From: an uncultured Thalassolituus sp.
GTDB lineage: Bacteria > Pseudomonadota > Gammaproteobacteria > Pseudomonadales > Oceanobacteraceae
NCBI GenBank assembly: GCA_913054055.1
Contig: CAJXIT010000135.1
Coordinates: 1 to 8,780, forward strand
Reading direction: 5' to 3'
DNA: 8,780 nucleotides
Each line of letters starts with the position of its first letter. Position 1 is the stretch's first letter. The position numbers were made by a program, and so were the translations under genes. The notes beneath the pieces are model-generated. The model had not been told where the DNA came from, made no database searches, and worked only from the letters and a program-made list of their open reading frames with translations. Below, piece after piece: positions 1-7,041 of the stretch.

Positions 1-1920
1 AGTACGTGGAAAAGTTTAATGTTTGAGGAGGATGTTGAACAAGCATTGTCTTTTTCGAGTGACTTTTTATCCGGTAAAGTAAAAGACTACCGACTTGAAT
101 TTAGAATGAAGCATAAAAATGGCAGTTTAGTTAACGTGCTATCGAGAGCTTATGCGGTTCGAGATCCTCTAACCAATGAGCCTATTCGCTTAGTTGGAAC
201 CCATATTGATATTACCGATAGAAAACAGCAAGAATATCAACTAAATAAAATAAACACTTTACTTGAAGAGCGTGTAACAGAGCGGACTACTGAATTAGCG
301 AGTTTAATTACTAAGCTCCTTAAAGCGACCGAAAATGCAGAGCTTGCCAATAAAACGAAAAGTTTATTCCTGGCTAATATGAGTCATGAAATTCGCACGC
401 CTATGAATGGTGTTATCGGTATGCTAAATATGCTGAAAAAAAGCGACTTAACAGAAGAGCAAAGCCGTTTTGTCAATTTAGCCAGCACCAGTGGCGAGTC
501 TTTGTTAAATCTGATTAACGATATTTTAGATTTTACCAAGGTAGAAGCAGGGAAGCTCACCTTGGAAAATATTGATTTTGACTTGTTAGCCATGTTGGGG
601 GATTTTGCTGAAGCCATGGCATATTCAGCACAGAAAAAAGGTCTTGAACTTATTATTGACGGCGAAGGATTAAAAACCCGTTTTGTAAAAGGTGACCCCA
701 GTCGTTTAAATCAAATTCTTACTAACTTAATGGGGAACGCCATTAAGTTTACCCATGAAGGGCACGTAATCATTCGAATTTCTGATTACAGCCATAAATC
801 TGCCCCGAATAAACGTACTTTGCATTTTATGATAGAAGATACGGGTATTGGAATCGATCAGAAAAAACAAGATTTTCTTTTTGATAAATTTACTCAGGCC
901 GATGACTCCACAACACGTGAGTATGGTGGTACGGGGTTAGGTTTATCAATTGCTAAGCAATTATGTTTATTAATGAAAGGCAGTATTTCGGTCACTAGCG
1001 AGATAGGAAAAGGAAGTTGTTTTTCTTTTGATATAGAAATGGATGTTAGTGAAAAGAATATCTCTGGAAAAAATCATGATAAATTTTTAAACGATAATAT
1101 TATTGTAGCTTCAAATAACCCTGCTTATATTGAGATTGCCTCTCGTCAGTTATTAACCTGGGGAGCACAATCTGTTGATTCATTTGGGTTGGCTGAAAAT
1201 GAAAAAATTAATAAAAAAGTTGAGCAGGGGTTTAATATACTGTTTATTGATATACCAATTGATGATGACTTATCAATCATTGAAGATGTGATAGCAGGGG
1301 TTGATCCTGATAAATGCCACATCATTTTATTATCAAAAATTGAAGCATGCGAAATTGTCAGTCGTCGGTTTATTAATAGAGTCAGGGCGGTGATTCAAAA
1401 GCCCGTTACCCCTTACGAGCTAAATAAAATTGCGAAGCTTTTGAAAACGAACCCAGATGAGTTGGGGGATATTTTTATTAAGAATAGAATATCCAATCAA
1501 GATGAAGCCCCAAAAGAGCAAGCGCAACGTCGATTCATGCGTATCTTGTTGGTTGAAGACAATATGATCAATCAAGAGGTTGCTAAGGAGTTACTAGGGG
1601 ATATTGGTTTCACTGCCGAAATTGCCAATAATGGTCTAGAAGCCATACAAATTCTTAATGAGAATACCTCAGACCCTTACGATTTGATATTGATGGACTG
1701 CCAAATGCCCGAAATGGATGGCTATGAAACCACACGGGCGATTCGAAACGGGGATGCAGGTGATAATCATAAACGTGTCCCCATCATTGCGTTAACGGCC
1801 AATGCCATGAAGGGTGACAAGCAAAAGTGTTTAGGTGCCGGAATGGATGATTATTTGAGTAAGCCCATTAACCCAGCTCGCTTAGAAGCAAAAATGGCGT
1901 TTTATTTGGGTGATCACTAG
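1..1920 (+). CDS. Hybrid sensor histidine kinase, 5'-partial (PAS-HisKA-HATPase-REC-REC)
   Basis: The frame is open from base 1, and the first ATG (position 19) has no ribosome site and lies inside a PAS fold, so the true start is upstream. Numbering from that ATG: the end of a PAS/PAC module is at about 1-72 (FRMKHKNGS, then VGTHIDITDRK), followed by a short coiled linker. HisKA follows with SHEIRTPMN and phospho-acceptor His123, then an ATPase domain with N-box Asn240 (NAIKFT), G1 DTGIGI (274-279) and G2 GGTGLGLS (303-310). Residues about 360-475 look like a receiver lacking the acidic pair. Residues about 507-630 are a full receiver with Glu513/Asp514, phospho-Asp560, Thr593 and Lys615. 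No Hpt domain is present, so a phosphorelay would need a separate Hpt protein; none is in the window. No transmembrane segment is visible in the part seen; the input signal cannot be told. A 117-base gap separates it from the helicase gene. Confidence 0.93.
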   Translation, partial: STWKSLMFEEDVEQALSFSSDFLSGKVKDYRLEFRMKHKNGSLVNVLSRAYAVRDPLTNEPIRLVGTHIDITDRKQQEYQLNKINTLLEERVTERTTELASLITKLLKATENAELANKTKSLFLANMSHEIRTPMNGVIGMLNMLKKSDLTEEQSRFVNLASTSGESLLNLINDILDFTKVEAGKLTLENIDFDLLAMLGDFAEAMAYSAQKKGLELIIDGEGLKTRFVKGDPSRLNQILTNLMGNAIKFTHEGHVIIRISDYSHKSAPNKRTLHFMIEDTGIGIDQKKQDFLFDKFTQADDSTTREYGGTGLGLSIAKQLCLLMKGSISVTSEIGKGSCFSFDIEMDVSEKNISGKNHDKFLNDNIIVASNNPAYIEIASRQLLTWGAQSVDSFGLAENEKINKKVEQGFNILFIDIPIDDDLSIIEDVIAGVDPDKCHIILLSKIEACEIVSRRFINRVRAVIQKPVTPYELNKIAKLLKTNPDELGDIFIKNRISNQDEAPKEQAQRRFMRILLVEDNMINQEVAKELLGDIGFTAEIANNGLEAIQILNENTSDPYDLILMDCQMPEMDGYETTRAIRNGDAGDNHKRVPIIALTANAMKGDKQKCLGAGMDDYLSKPINPARLEAKMAFYLGDH

Positions 1921-2037
1921 GAAATTCACCTTAAAATTGGCATAACAAACCGGCTTCGGATAAGCTGCACGCCGTTAAACATTGTTGATGATTTCTTTGA
2001 TGTAAAGTACAAAGAAAATCGCTAAAAAGAGAGATGT

Positions 2038-3489
2038 ATGAGCTTTGACTCACTAGAATTATCCCCCCTTATTCTGCAAGCCTTAAACGAAAAAGGGTAT
2101 ACAGAGCCTAGCCCTATTCAAGCGAAAGCGATTCCAGCGGTTTTAGCCGGTAAAGATGTTATGGCCGCGGCACAAACGGGTACTGGTAAAACAGCCGGAT
2201 TTACCTTACCGATCTTACAAAACCTATTAAAAGGCCAGCGTGCTAACAGTAACCATATTCGCGCCCTGGTACTGACGCCTACAAGGGAGTTAGCCCAACA
2301 AGTAGCGGATAATGTAGAAACCTATAGCGAATACTTACCGTTACGAAGCACGGTTGTATATGGCGGCGTAAAGATTAACCCACAAATGATGCGCTTACGT
2401 GGCGGTGTCGATGTGTTGGTAGCCACACCTGGTCGTTTATTAGATTTATACAATCAAAACGCTATTAAGTTTAATAAAGTTGAAGTATTGGTTTTAGATG
2501 AAGCCGACCGTATGTTGGATATGGGTTTTATTCATGACCTGAAAAAGATCATGGCTCTCCTGCCACAGCAGCGTCAAAGTCTATTGTTCTCCGCTACCTT
2601 CTCCCCTGAAATCAAAGACCTTGCTAAAAAGATTGTAAAAAATCCAACCGAAATTTCAGTGAATCCAGCTAACAGCACGGCAAAAACCGTAAAACAGTGG
2701 ATTTACCCAGTAGAGAAAAAAGATAAACCTGAACTGTTGATGCAGTTAATCAAAGATAACAATTGGCAACAAGTGTTGGTGTTTTCTAAAACCAAGCATG
2801 GGGCAAATAAGCTAACTAAATTGTTGGAAGCTAATAAAATCTCAGCGGCTGCCATTCATGGTAATAAAAGCCAAGGGGCTAGAACACGTGCACTAGCTAA
2901 CTTTAAAGATGGTGAAGTCCGTGTATTAGTGGCAACCGATATCGCGGCTCGTGGGATTGATATTAGCCAGCTGCCTAATGTGGTGAATTTTGATTTACCC
3001 AAAGTAGCCGAAGATTATGTTCACAGAATTGGGCGAACAGGCCGTGCAGGTGCTGAAGGTCAGGCTGTTTCATTGGTTTCTCATGATGAGTTTAAAGAAT
3101 TACAAGCTATTGAACGTGTGATTGGTCGAGTATTAGACCGTGAATATATCGTCGGTTTCGAACCGTTAAATGTATTACCTGAATCCGTTTTGAATACAAA
3201 GCCGTTTAAGCCCAAAAAACCTAAGAAACCGAAAAAGCAAAATAGCGGTCATCAAGATGGTCAACGTTCAGGTGAAGCTAAACGGGGCCATAAACCAGCA
3301 AGCAAAAATAAAAAGCACACTGGCAGCGGAAAACCAAAATCGAAAGATTCAAAAGATGGGGAAGGTAAGCCAAAATCCAGCAAAAGTGGATTTGTTAAAC
3401 CTGGTGCAAGAAAACCTTCGAAACGACCTGCTGGTGATAGTGATGCTGGAAAGCAAAACCCTTGGGTGAAGAGTTCTCCTAAAAAATAA
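2038..3489 (+). CDS. rhlE: DEAD-box ATP-dependent RNA helicase, RhlE type
   Basis: Predicted ATP-dependent RNA-unwinding enzyme of the RhlE group (cytoplasmic; RNA remodelling, ribosome maturation and cold adaptation in relatives). All core motifs are visible in the 483 residues: Q motif (GYTEPSPIQ, Gln28), motif I AQTGTGKT (45-52), Ia PTREL (81-85), Ib TPGR (130-133), II DEAD (154-157), III SAT (185-187), V ARGID (304-308) and VI HRIGRTGR (329-336). The N-terminal MSFDSL followed at once by the Q motif, with no extra domain, fits RhlE better than DbpA, SrmB or CsdA. From about residue 386 to the end the protein is a Lys/Pro/Ser/Gly-rich, probably disordered RNA-binding tail. The ATG is preceded by AGAGAG about 5 bases upstream. 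The leader holds an 8-bp hairpin (1992-1999 with 2010-2017) of unknown meaning. A terminator follows 20 bases after the stop, so it is probably transcribed alone. Confidence 0.95.
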   Translation: MSFDSLELSPLILQALNEKGYTEPSPIQAKAIPAVLAGKDVMAAAQTGTGKTAGFTLPILQNLLKGQRANSNHIRALVLTPTRELAQQVADNVETYSEYLPLRSTVVYGGVKINPQMMRLRGGVDVLVATPGRLLDLYNQNAIKFNKVEVLVLDEADRMLDMGFIHDLKKIMALLPQQRQSLLFSATFSPEIKDLAKKIVKNPTEISVNPANSTAKTVKQWIYPVEKKDKPELLMQLIKDNNWQQVLVFSKTKHGANKLTKLLEANKISAAAIHGNKSQGARTRALANFKDGEVRVLVATDIAARGIDISQLPNVVNFDLPKVAEDYVHRIGRTGRAGAEGQAVSLVSHDEFKELQAIERVIGRVLDREYIVGFEPLNVLPESVLNTKPFKPKKPKKPKKQNSGHQDGQRSGEAKRGHKPASKNKKHTGSGKPKSKDSKDGEGKPKSSKSGFVKPGARKPSKRPAGDSDAGKQNPWVKSSPKK

Positions 3490-3509
3490 ATCACTAGAGT
3501 TGAAACAAT

Positions 3510-3541
3510 AAGCCAGTCATTAGAAAACGACTGGCTTTTTT
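3510..3541 (+). terminator. Intrinsic terminator of the helicase gene
   Basis: A 9-bp perfect stem (AAGCCAGTC at 3510-3518 with GACTGGCTT at 3529-3537) with a 10-base loop is followed by a T run to 3541. It starts 20 bases after the helicase stop. It lies between convergent genes and so could also stop transcripts of the minus-strand gene ending at 3558, but the T run on that strand is broken, so the plus-strand role is the stronger call. Confidence 0.88.
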
Positions 3542-3557
3542 CATTTTACCCCTTAGG

Positions 3558-4352
3558 TTACTGTGAAGCGCTGATATTTGATGAAGTAAACACTGGATAA
3601 CCAGTTGGTAAATAATTGTTGATATTATTTAAAAATTTACCGTCTGTCATTGGAATTGTTGCAGAACCATAATCATAACTGTTCAGTAAATGACGCATTT
3701 CGGCATTATTTAAACCATCCCCTTCAAGTTCATACCAGCTGATAATAGTAGGTGTTATAAAGACGCCATACGGATTTTCAGCGAGTTCATTATTTTTAGA
3801 AAATCTCAGAGCATGAGTTGTTATACCATCTTTATGATAGACAATTTTCAAATGCCCGTTTTCAAACGGCAAGTTAGAGGCCGAATCCGTAAATAGGTCG
3901 CCGTGTGCGCTATAGCTGCCGTGAGTGACGACGCTATTTTTTGTCCAAACTGCAGCATGTTCCCAGTCATGTCGATGGCCACCTCCAAACCAATTAAACA
4001 ATTGATCTTTTTCAAAATACAGAGCGTAAAAATGAACGCAATATTGATCTCCATTACTTATTTTGCAAGCATAGCGATGCAAAGTATTCGACATCAATAA
4101 AAAATTACCAGATCGGCAACCTCCAGTTATGCTGCCAGACGTATTTAGTCCAGCATTCATTTCCCCTGTCCGGCTAATACCAGCACTGGGCAAACAGCCG
4201 TCGCTGTCAAAGTCAAACACAGGCTCTAAATTATTAATTATGCCATTACTTGGTAGGGCTTCATCCAGTTTAGCAAAATCACTTGCGTAGCTATGTGCCG
4301 GTAGGAGTAAAAATATGGCGGCTGCCATCATTGAAAATGGATTTTTTATCAT
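3558..4352 (-). CDS. Secreted NPP1/NLP family protein (necrosis- and ethylene-inducing-like)
   Basis: 264 residues with a clear signal peptide (hydrophobic core about 8-18, probable cleavage after HSYA, residue 24), so it should be exported. The family hallmark GHRHDWE is intact at 125-131. In characterised plant-pathogen NLPs the matching His, Asp and Glu, with an upstream Asp (here probably Asp116 in YFEKD), bind the divalent metal needed for membrane damage. Other NLP-like blocks are the start region NLEPVFDFDSDGC (Cys53), Cys79 and the C-terminal YGSATIPMTDGKF (228-240). Cys53/Cys79 match the conserved disulfide; Cys96/Cys105 would be an extra pair, as in type 2 members. Length is normal. 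Family proteins bind plant sphingolipids and cause leaf necrosis; the target here is unknown. The first ATG has a weak GAGA site 8 bases upstream; alternatives at residues 8 and 9 have none. It is divergent from the spondin-domain genes. Confidence 0.9.
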   Translation of the reverse strand: MIKNPFSMMAAAIFLLLPAHSYASDFAKLDEALPSNGIINNLEPVFDFDSDGCLPSAGISRTGEMNAGLNTSGSITGGCRSGNFLLMSNTLHRYACKISNGDQYCVHFYALYFEKDQLFNWFGGGHRHDWEHAAVWTKNSVVTHGSYSAHGDLFTDSASNLPFENGHLKIVYHKDGITTHALRFSKNNELAENPYGVFITPTIISWYELEGDGLNNAEMRHLLNSYDYGSATIPMTDGKFLNNINNYLPTGYPVFTSSNISASQ

Positions 4353-4484
4353 TTTTTAATTCTCAAAGTTTAAAGGAAGCACGACAGATCAACGCGCCTT
4401 TTTAAGCTAACCATATTTAGTGACAGGTACGTGAAGGAAATATGAAAGACGATAGTACGGCTAATTATCTCCATTTATTAAATT

Positions 4485-4513
4485 ATGACGGCTTGTGATA
4501 CTTTTGTTATAAC
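4485..4513 (+). promoter_or_regulatory. Candidate sigma-70 promoter for the spondin-domain genes
   Basis: ATGACG (4485-4490, four of six bases of the -35 consensus), a 17-base spacer, and TATAAC (4508-4513, five of six of the -10 consensus) preceded by TGT, which forms an extended -10. Transcription would start near 4520 and give a leader of about 80 bases before the ATG at 4601. Recognised by eye only. I found no equally good promoter on the minus strand for the NLP-family gene. Confidence 0.55.
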
Positions 4514-4530
4514 TCTGTGAAAGTCCTGTT

Positions 4531-4583
4531 AGTTCTTTAATTTATCTTTGTCGTCGTAGTGCTAAACAATCAAATAAAGAACT
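4531..4583 (+). promoter_or_regulatory. Leader hairpin upstream of the first spondin-domain gene
   Basis: AGTTCTTTA (4531-4539) is perfectly complementary to TAAAGAACT (4575-4583), and TTT (4541-4543) can extend the helix to AAA (4572-4574) past one bulged A. The helix ends 4 bases before the ribosome site. A loop segment, CTTTGT (4546-4551), is complementary to ACAAAG (4586-4591), which overlaps the ribosome site, so a pseudoknot or an alternative occluding fold is possible. A role in translation control is inference. Confidence 0.4.
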
Positions 4584-4587
4584 TCAC

Positions 4588-4593
4588 AAAGGA
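4588..4593 (+). promoter_or_regulatory. Ribosome binding site deciding the start at 4601
   Basis: AAAGGA lies 7 bases before the ATG at 4601. The frame also stays open upstream to a GTG at 4559, but that start has no ribosome site and would put a polar extension in front of the signal peptide. The ATG at 4601 is therefore chosen. Confidence 0.8.
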
Positions 4594-4600
4594 CGATCTC

Positions 4601-5293
4601 ATGAAACTTAAATCCCTTGTATTAGCCATGCCATTGGTTTTCTCATCTGCTGCATTCTCACAAGTTGTGGATTTAGAAATTACTAACCTCACTCATGGTT
4701 TGCATTTCACACCGCTATTTATTAATGCACATAGCAGTGATGATCATTTATTCCAAGTGGCAACGAGTGCATCCGATGCTATTCAAGCCATGGCAGAAGG
4801 TGGTGATATTTCATCTCTATCATCAACTGCTCCACAAGGTTCTGTATCGTCAGAAAACCCTGCGATGGGGTTACTGGCGCCGTCTGCTTCAACGGAAGTA
4901 CTGGATTTAGATACGGAAACCAATACACATTTATCCGTTGTATCAATGCTACTGCCAACCAACGATGGCTTTGTTGGTTTGGATGGATGGGAAATTCCTG
5001 AAGAAGCGGGCACTTATACCGTTTACTTAAACGCTTATGATGCCGGCACAGAGGCGAATGATGAAATTATAAATGGCATGGGGGCACCAGGTGACGCAGG
5101 TATTCCAGCGGCGCCGGGTGGCGACGCAGGTACGGGAGCAACGGGTGTCACTGCCACAGAGTCTAACTCTACGGTTCATATTCACAGAGGGAATGTGGGT
5201 GATACAGATGACAGTGCAGGCATCAGTGATGTTGATAGCCGAATTCACCGTTGGTTAAACCCAGTGGCAAAAATTGTTGTAACCGTAAAGTAA
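4601..5293 (+). CDS. Secreted spondin-N-domain protein
   Basis: 230 residues. An N-terminal signal peptide (MKLKSLVLAMPLVFSSAAFS, probable cleavage before Gln21) predicts export. The rest matches the bacterial Spondin_N pattern: LEITNLTHGLHFTPLF (25-40), SASDAIQAMAEGGD (56-69), SMLLPTNDGFVGLDG (115-129), YDAGTEANDE (146-155) and a C-terminal HRWLNPVAKIVV. The family is named after the adhesive N-terminal domain of animal F-spondin; in bacteria its function is largely unknown, so binding or adhesion is only a suggestion. Residues about 158-182 form a Gly/Ala/Pro-rich insert with two GDAG copies, absent from the next gene's product. It lies 12 bases upstream of a paralogous lipoprotein gene and is almost certainly co-transcribed with it, probably from the promoter at 4485-4513. 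Confident about family and export, not about role. Confidence 0.88.
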   Translation: MKLKSLVLAMPLVFSSAAFSQVVDLEITNLTHGLHFTPLFINAHSSDDHLFQVATSASDAIQAMAEGGDISSLSSTAPQGSVSSENPAMGLLAPSASTEVLDLDTETNTHLSVVSMLLPTNDGFVGLDGWEIPEEAGTYTVYLNAYDAGTEANDEIINGMGAPGDAGIPAAPGGDAGTGATGVTATESNSTVHIHRGNVGDTDDSAGISDVDSRIHRWLNPVAKIVVTVK

Positions 5294-5305
5294 TAGGGGC
5301 ACATC

Positions 5306-5992
5306 ATGAAAAAGAAAACTATACATCATGTGGCCAGTATCATTGCGGTGAGTGCCATTTTATCTGCCTGTGGCAGTGATGATAAAAACTCAAACATTAC
5401 ATACGAAGTTCAGGTACTAAATTTAACCCATAGCCAACCATTATCACCTGTAGGTGTGTTGGTTCATTCTGAGCCTACTCAAATTTGGTCCATAGGCAGC
5501 AGCGCATCTGTTGCTTTAGAGGACTTAGCTGAAGGAGGGACAAATCTCGCTTTATTAGATTCAGAGGATGAGTCTTTAATTACAACCGCATCCGGCGAGG
5601 GGCTGATCATGCCTGGTGGGTATGAAACCCTATCTATAACCATTTCTAGCGATTACTCAGAGCGGTATTTATCAATTGCTTCAATGTTGGTGAATACAAA
5701 TGACGGGTTCACGGGGACTACTGGTTTATATGTCAGTGATCTTCAAAGAGGTGATTCTCTGACACTAAGGCTAGGCGTTTACGATGCCGGAACCGAAGTA
5801 AATGATGAATTGCTTAATACGATACCAGGTCAAATGGGTGAGGGTTTTAATGCAGAGCGTTTAGATACAAATTTTGTATCACGGCATCCAGGAGTGGTTG
5901 GCGCTGATGATGGCTATGCCGACTCAGTACTGACAAGTGCTCATAAATTCGATAATCCAGCAGTATCGGTGAGGATCACACGGTTAGATTAA
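5306..5992 (+). CDS. Spondin-N-domain lipoprotein
   Basis: 228 residues. The signal sequence ends in a lipobox LSAC with lipidated Cys22; the next residue is Gly rather than Asp, which by the usual rule favours sorting to the outer membrane. The remainder is a spondin-N domain related to the preceding product: VQVLNLTHSQPLSP (35-48), SASVALEDLAEGG (66-78), SMLVNTNDGF (126-135), YDAGTEVNDE (159-168) and a final KFDNPAVSVRI. It lacks the Gly-rich insert of its neighbour. The pair looks like a tandem duplication that produced one soluble and one lipid-anchored form. AGGGG (5295-5299) sits 6 bases before the ATG, and the 12-base gap to the upstream gene supports one operon. Function unknown; surface binding or a receptor role is speculative. 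Confidence 0.88.
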   Translation: MKKKTIHHVASIIAVSAILSACGSDDKNSNITYEVQVLNLTHSQPLSPVGVLVHSEPTQIWSIGSSASVALEDLAEGGTNLALLDSEDESLITTASGEGLIMPGGYETLSITISSDYSERYLSIASMLVNTNDGFTGTTGLYVSDLQRGDSLTLRLGVYDAGTEVNDELLNTIPGQMGEGFNAERLDTNFVSRHPGVVGADDGYADSVLTSAHKFDNPAVSVRITRLD

Positions 5993-6018
5993 TAACCGTT
6001 TTAATTCTGACTACTGGG

Positions 6019-6069
6019 AACTTGTATGCCATTGTGCCATCAGATAGCACAGGGTGCATACAAGTTTTT
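6019..6069 (+). terminator. Probable intrinsic terminator after the spondin-domain pair
   Basis: A perfect 11-bp inverted repeat (AACTTGTATGC at 6019-6029, GCATACAAGTT at 6056-6066) runs into TTTTT (6065-6069). An inner 5-bp stem (TGTGC at 6033-6037 with GCACA at 6047-6051) completes a two-tier hairpin. It lies 27 bases after the lipoprotein stop and 36 before the response-regulator start. The stem is A/T-rich and the T run partly belongs to it, so termination may be incomplete and read-through into the two-component genes is possible. Confidence 0.68.
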
Positions 6070-6104
6070 AGGTATGTTGTGTTAAGCGATAGGAAATATG
6101 GCTC

Positions 6105-6809
6105 ATGGAAAAATCCATATTGGTCGTCGAAGACGATCAAGATATTAATAACCTAATTACCATGAATTTACGTGATCAAAGGCATAATGTAGAAGCTTGC
6201 AGTGATGGTGGAAGAGGTTTAAAGCTTGCTTTAAATGGGCATTATGACGCTATTGTATTAGACATCACTTTACCAGAAATGGATGGCTTAGAAATTTGTC
6301 GAAGGTTAAGGGCAAAAAATATAATTACCCCAATATTAATGCTAACAGCCCGTGACAGTGAAGCTGATAGGGTTGTTGGACTGGAAATGGGAGCTGATGA
6401 TTATTTAACTAAACCCTTTAGCATTAGAGAATTACAAGCCCGTGTTAAGGCAATATTGCGTCGTTCAGATATGAGCCAAGGTATTGCTACTGCTGATAAG
6501 GCTTTTATGCAATTTAAAAGTTTATTAATCGATGCCTCAAAACGATCTGTGACACTGCATGATAAAAAAATTGAACTTACTAGTACAGAATTTGATTTAT
6601 TATGGCACTTAGCTAAACAACCTGGGATGGTATTCAGCCGTAGTCAACTACTTGATAGTGTGTGGGGCTATCAGCATAGTGGTTATGAACATACAGTAAA
6701 CTCTCATATTAACCGTCTGAGAAATAAATTAGAAAGCGACCCTTCTATACCGTCTTATATTTTAACCATTTGGGGTGTGGGATATAAGTTTAATGATTCA
6801 ATTTTTTAA
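6105..6809 (+). CDS. OmpR-family two-component response regulator
   Basis: 234 residues, the usual length for the family. The receiver domain (about 4-118) has Asp10/Asp11, phospho-acceptor Asp53 in VLDITLPEMDG, Thr81 and Lys103 (TKPF). A winged-helix DNA-binding domain follows (about 135-228), with ELTSTEFDLLWHL, FSRSQLLDSVWG, the recognition-helix region VNSHINRLRNKLE and the wing IWGVGYKF. It is predicted to be a cytoplasmic transcription factor switched by phosphorylation from the adjacent sensor kinase. AGGA (6091-6094) lies 10 bases upstream of the ATG. The kinase starts at or just over its stop, so the two are translationally coupled. Regulation of the neighbouring spondin-domain or NLP-family genes is plausible from position, but no operator repeat is evident. 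A close named relative was not recognised. Confidence 0.94.
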   Translation: MEKSILVVEDDQDINNLITMNLRDQRHNVEACSDGGRGLKLALNGHYDAIVLDITLPEMDGLEICRRLRAKNIITPILMLTARDSEADRVVGLEMGADDYLTKPFSIRELQARVKAILRRSDMSQGIATADKAFMQFKSLLIDASKRSVTLHDKKIELTSTEFDLLWHLAKQPGMVFSRSQLLDSVWGYQHSGYEHTVNSHINRLRNKLESDPSIPSYILTIWGVGYKFNDSIF

Positions 6810-7023
6810 TATGCTTTCAATGATAAAAACATTTTATGGAAAGCTTTCGTTACTTCTTCTAGCCTGCTTCATGGTAATTGCGATAGTACTTACAATTTTA
6901 GCTAAATTATTAACACAAAATTATCAAAGTGAAGTAGAGCAAAAGCTGCATTTGAAATTGGCTGAACATATCGTGCATGATAATCAGTTGTTTAATGGTG
7001 ACCAAATAAATCATAGTGCAATT

Positions 7024-7026
7024 TAA
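7024..7026 (+). other. In-frame TAA interrupting the sensor kinase
   Basis: The codons around it read N-H-S-A-I-stop-H-A-F-N-G-M-M-I-L-G, in one unchanged frame. Other genes here (4601-5293, 6105-6809, 2038-3489) use TAA as their normal stop, so a changed genetic code is not an explanation. Confidence 0.9.
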
Positions 7027-7041
7027 CATGCATTTAATGGA

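Noticed and set aside
1939..1980. GCATAAC ... GTTAAAC flanking a short imperfect inverted repeat after the hybrid kinase, resembling integron attC core sites
   Set aside because: The left core does not fit RYYYAAC, the total length (42 bases) is below the usual attC minimum, and the neighbouring genes are not cassette-like.
1992..2017. 8-bp hairpin TTTCTTTG / CAAAGAAA in the helicase leader
   Set aside because: A/T-rich and short with no T run; could be chance. Mentioned in the helicase entry but not called as a regulatory element.
3261..3494. Minus-strand and alternate plus-strand frames within the lysine-rich helicase tail (3257-3494)
   Set aside because: Shadow frames created by biased codons of the real gene; no ribosome site or recognisable domain.
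3848..4100. Alternate frames on both strands inside the NLP-family gene
   Set aside because: Shadows of the coding frame that carries the GHRHDWE signature.
4442..4498. An 18-codon frame (ATG 4442, stop 4496-4498) with AAGGAA-like sequence in front, in the divergent intergenic region
   Set aside because: It lies mostly upstream of, and overlaps, the best promoter, has no recognisable leader-peptide feature, and short frames like this occur by chance.
4783..5258. Overlapping frames on both strands inside the first spondin-domain gene
   Set aside because: The spondin frame has the signal peptide, ribosome site and family motifs; the others have none and are shadows.
6811..7026. The short frame before the premature stop as an independent small membrane protein
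   Set aside because: It continues in the same frame into the kinase and matches the normal N-terminal anchor and start of the sensor domain of such kinases.
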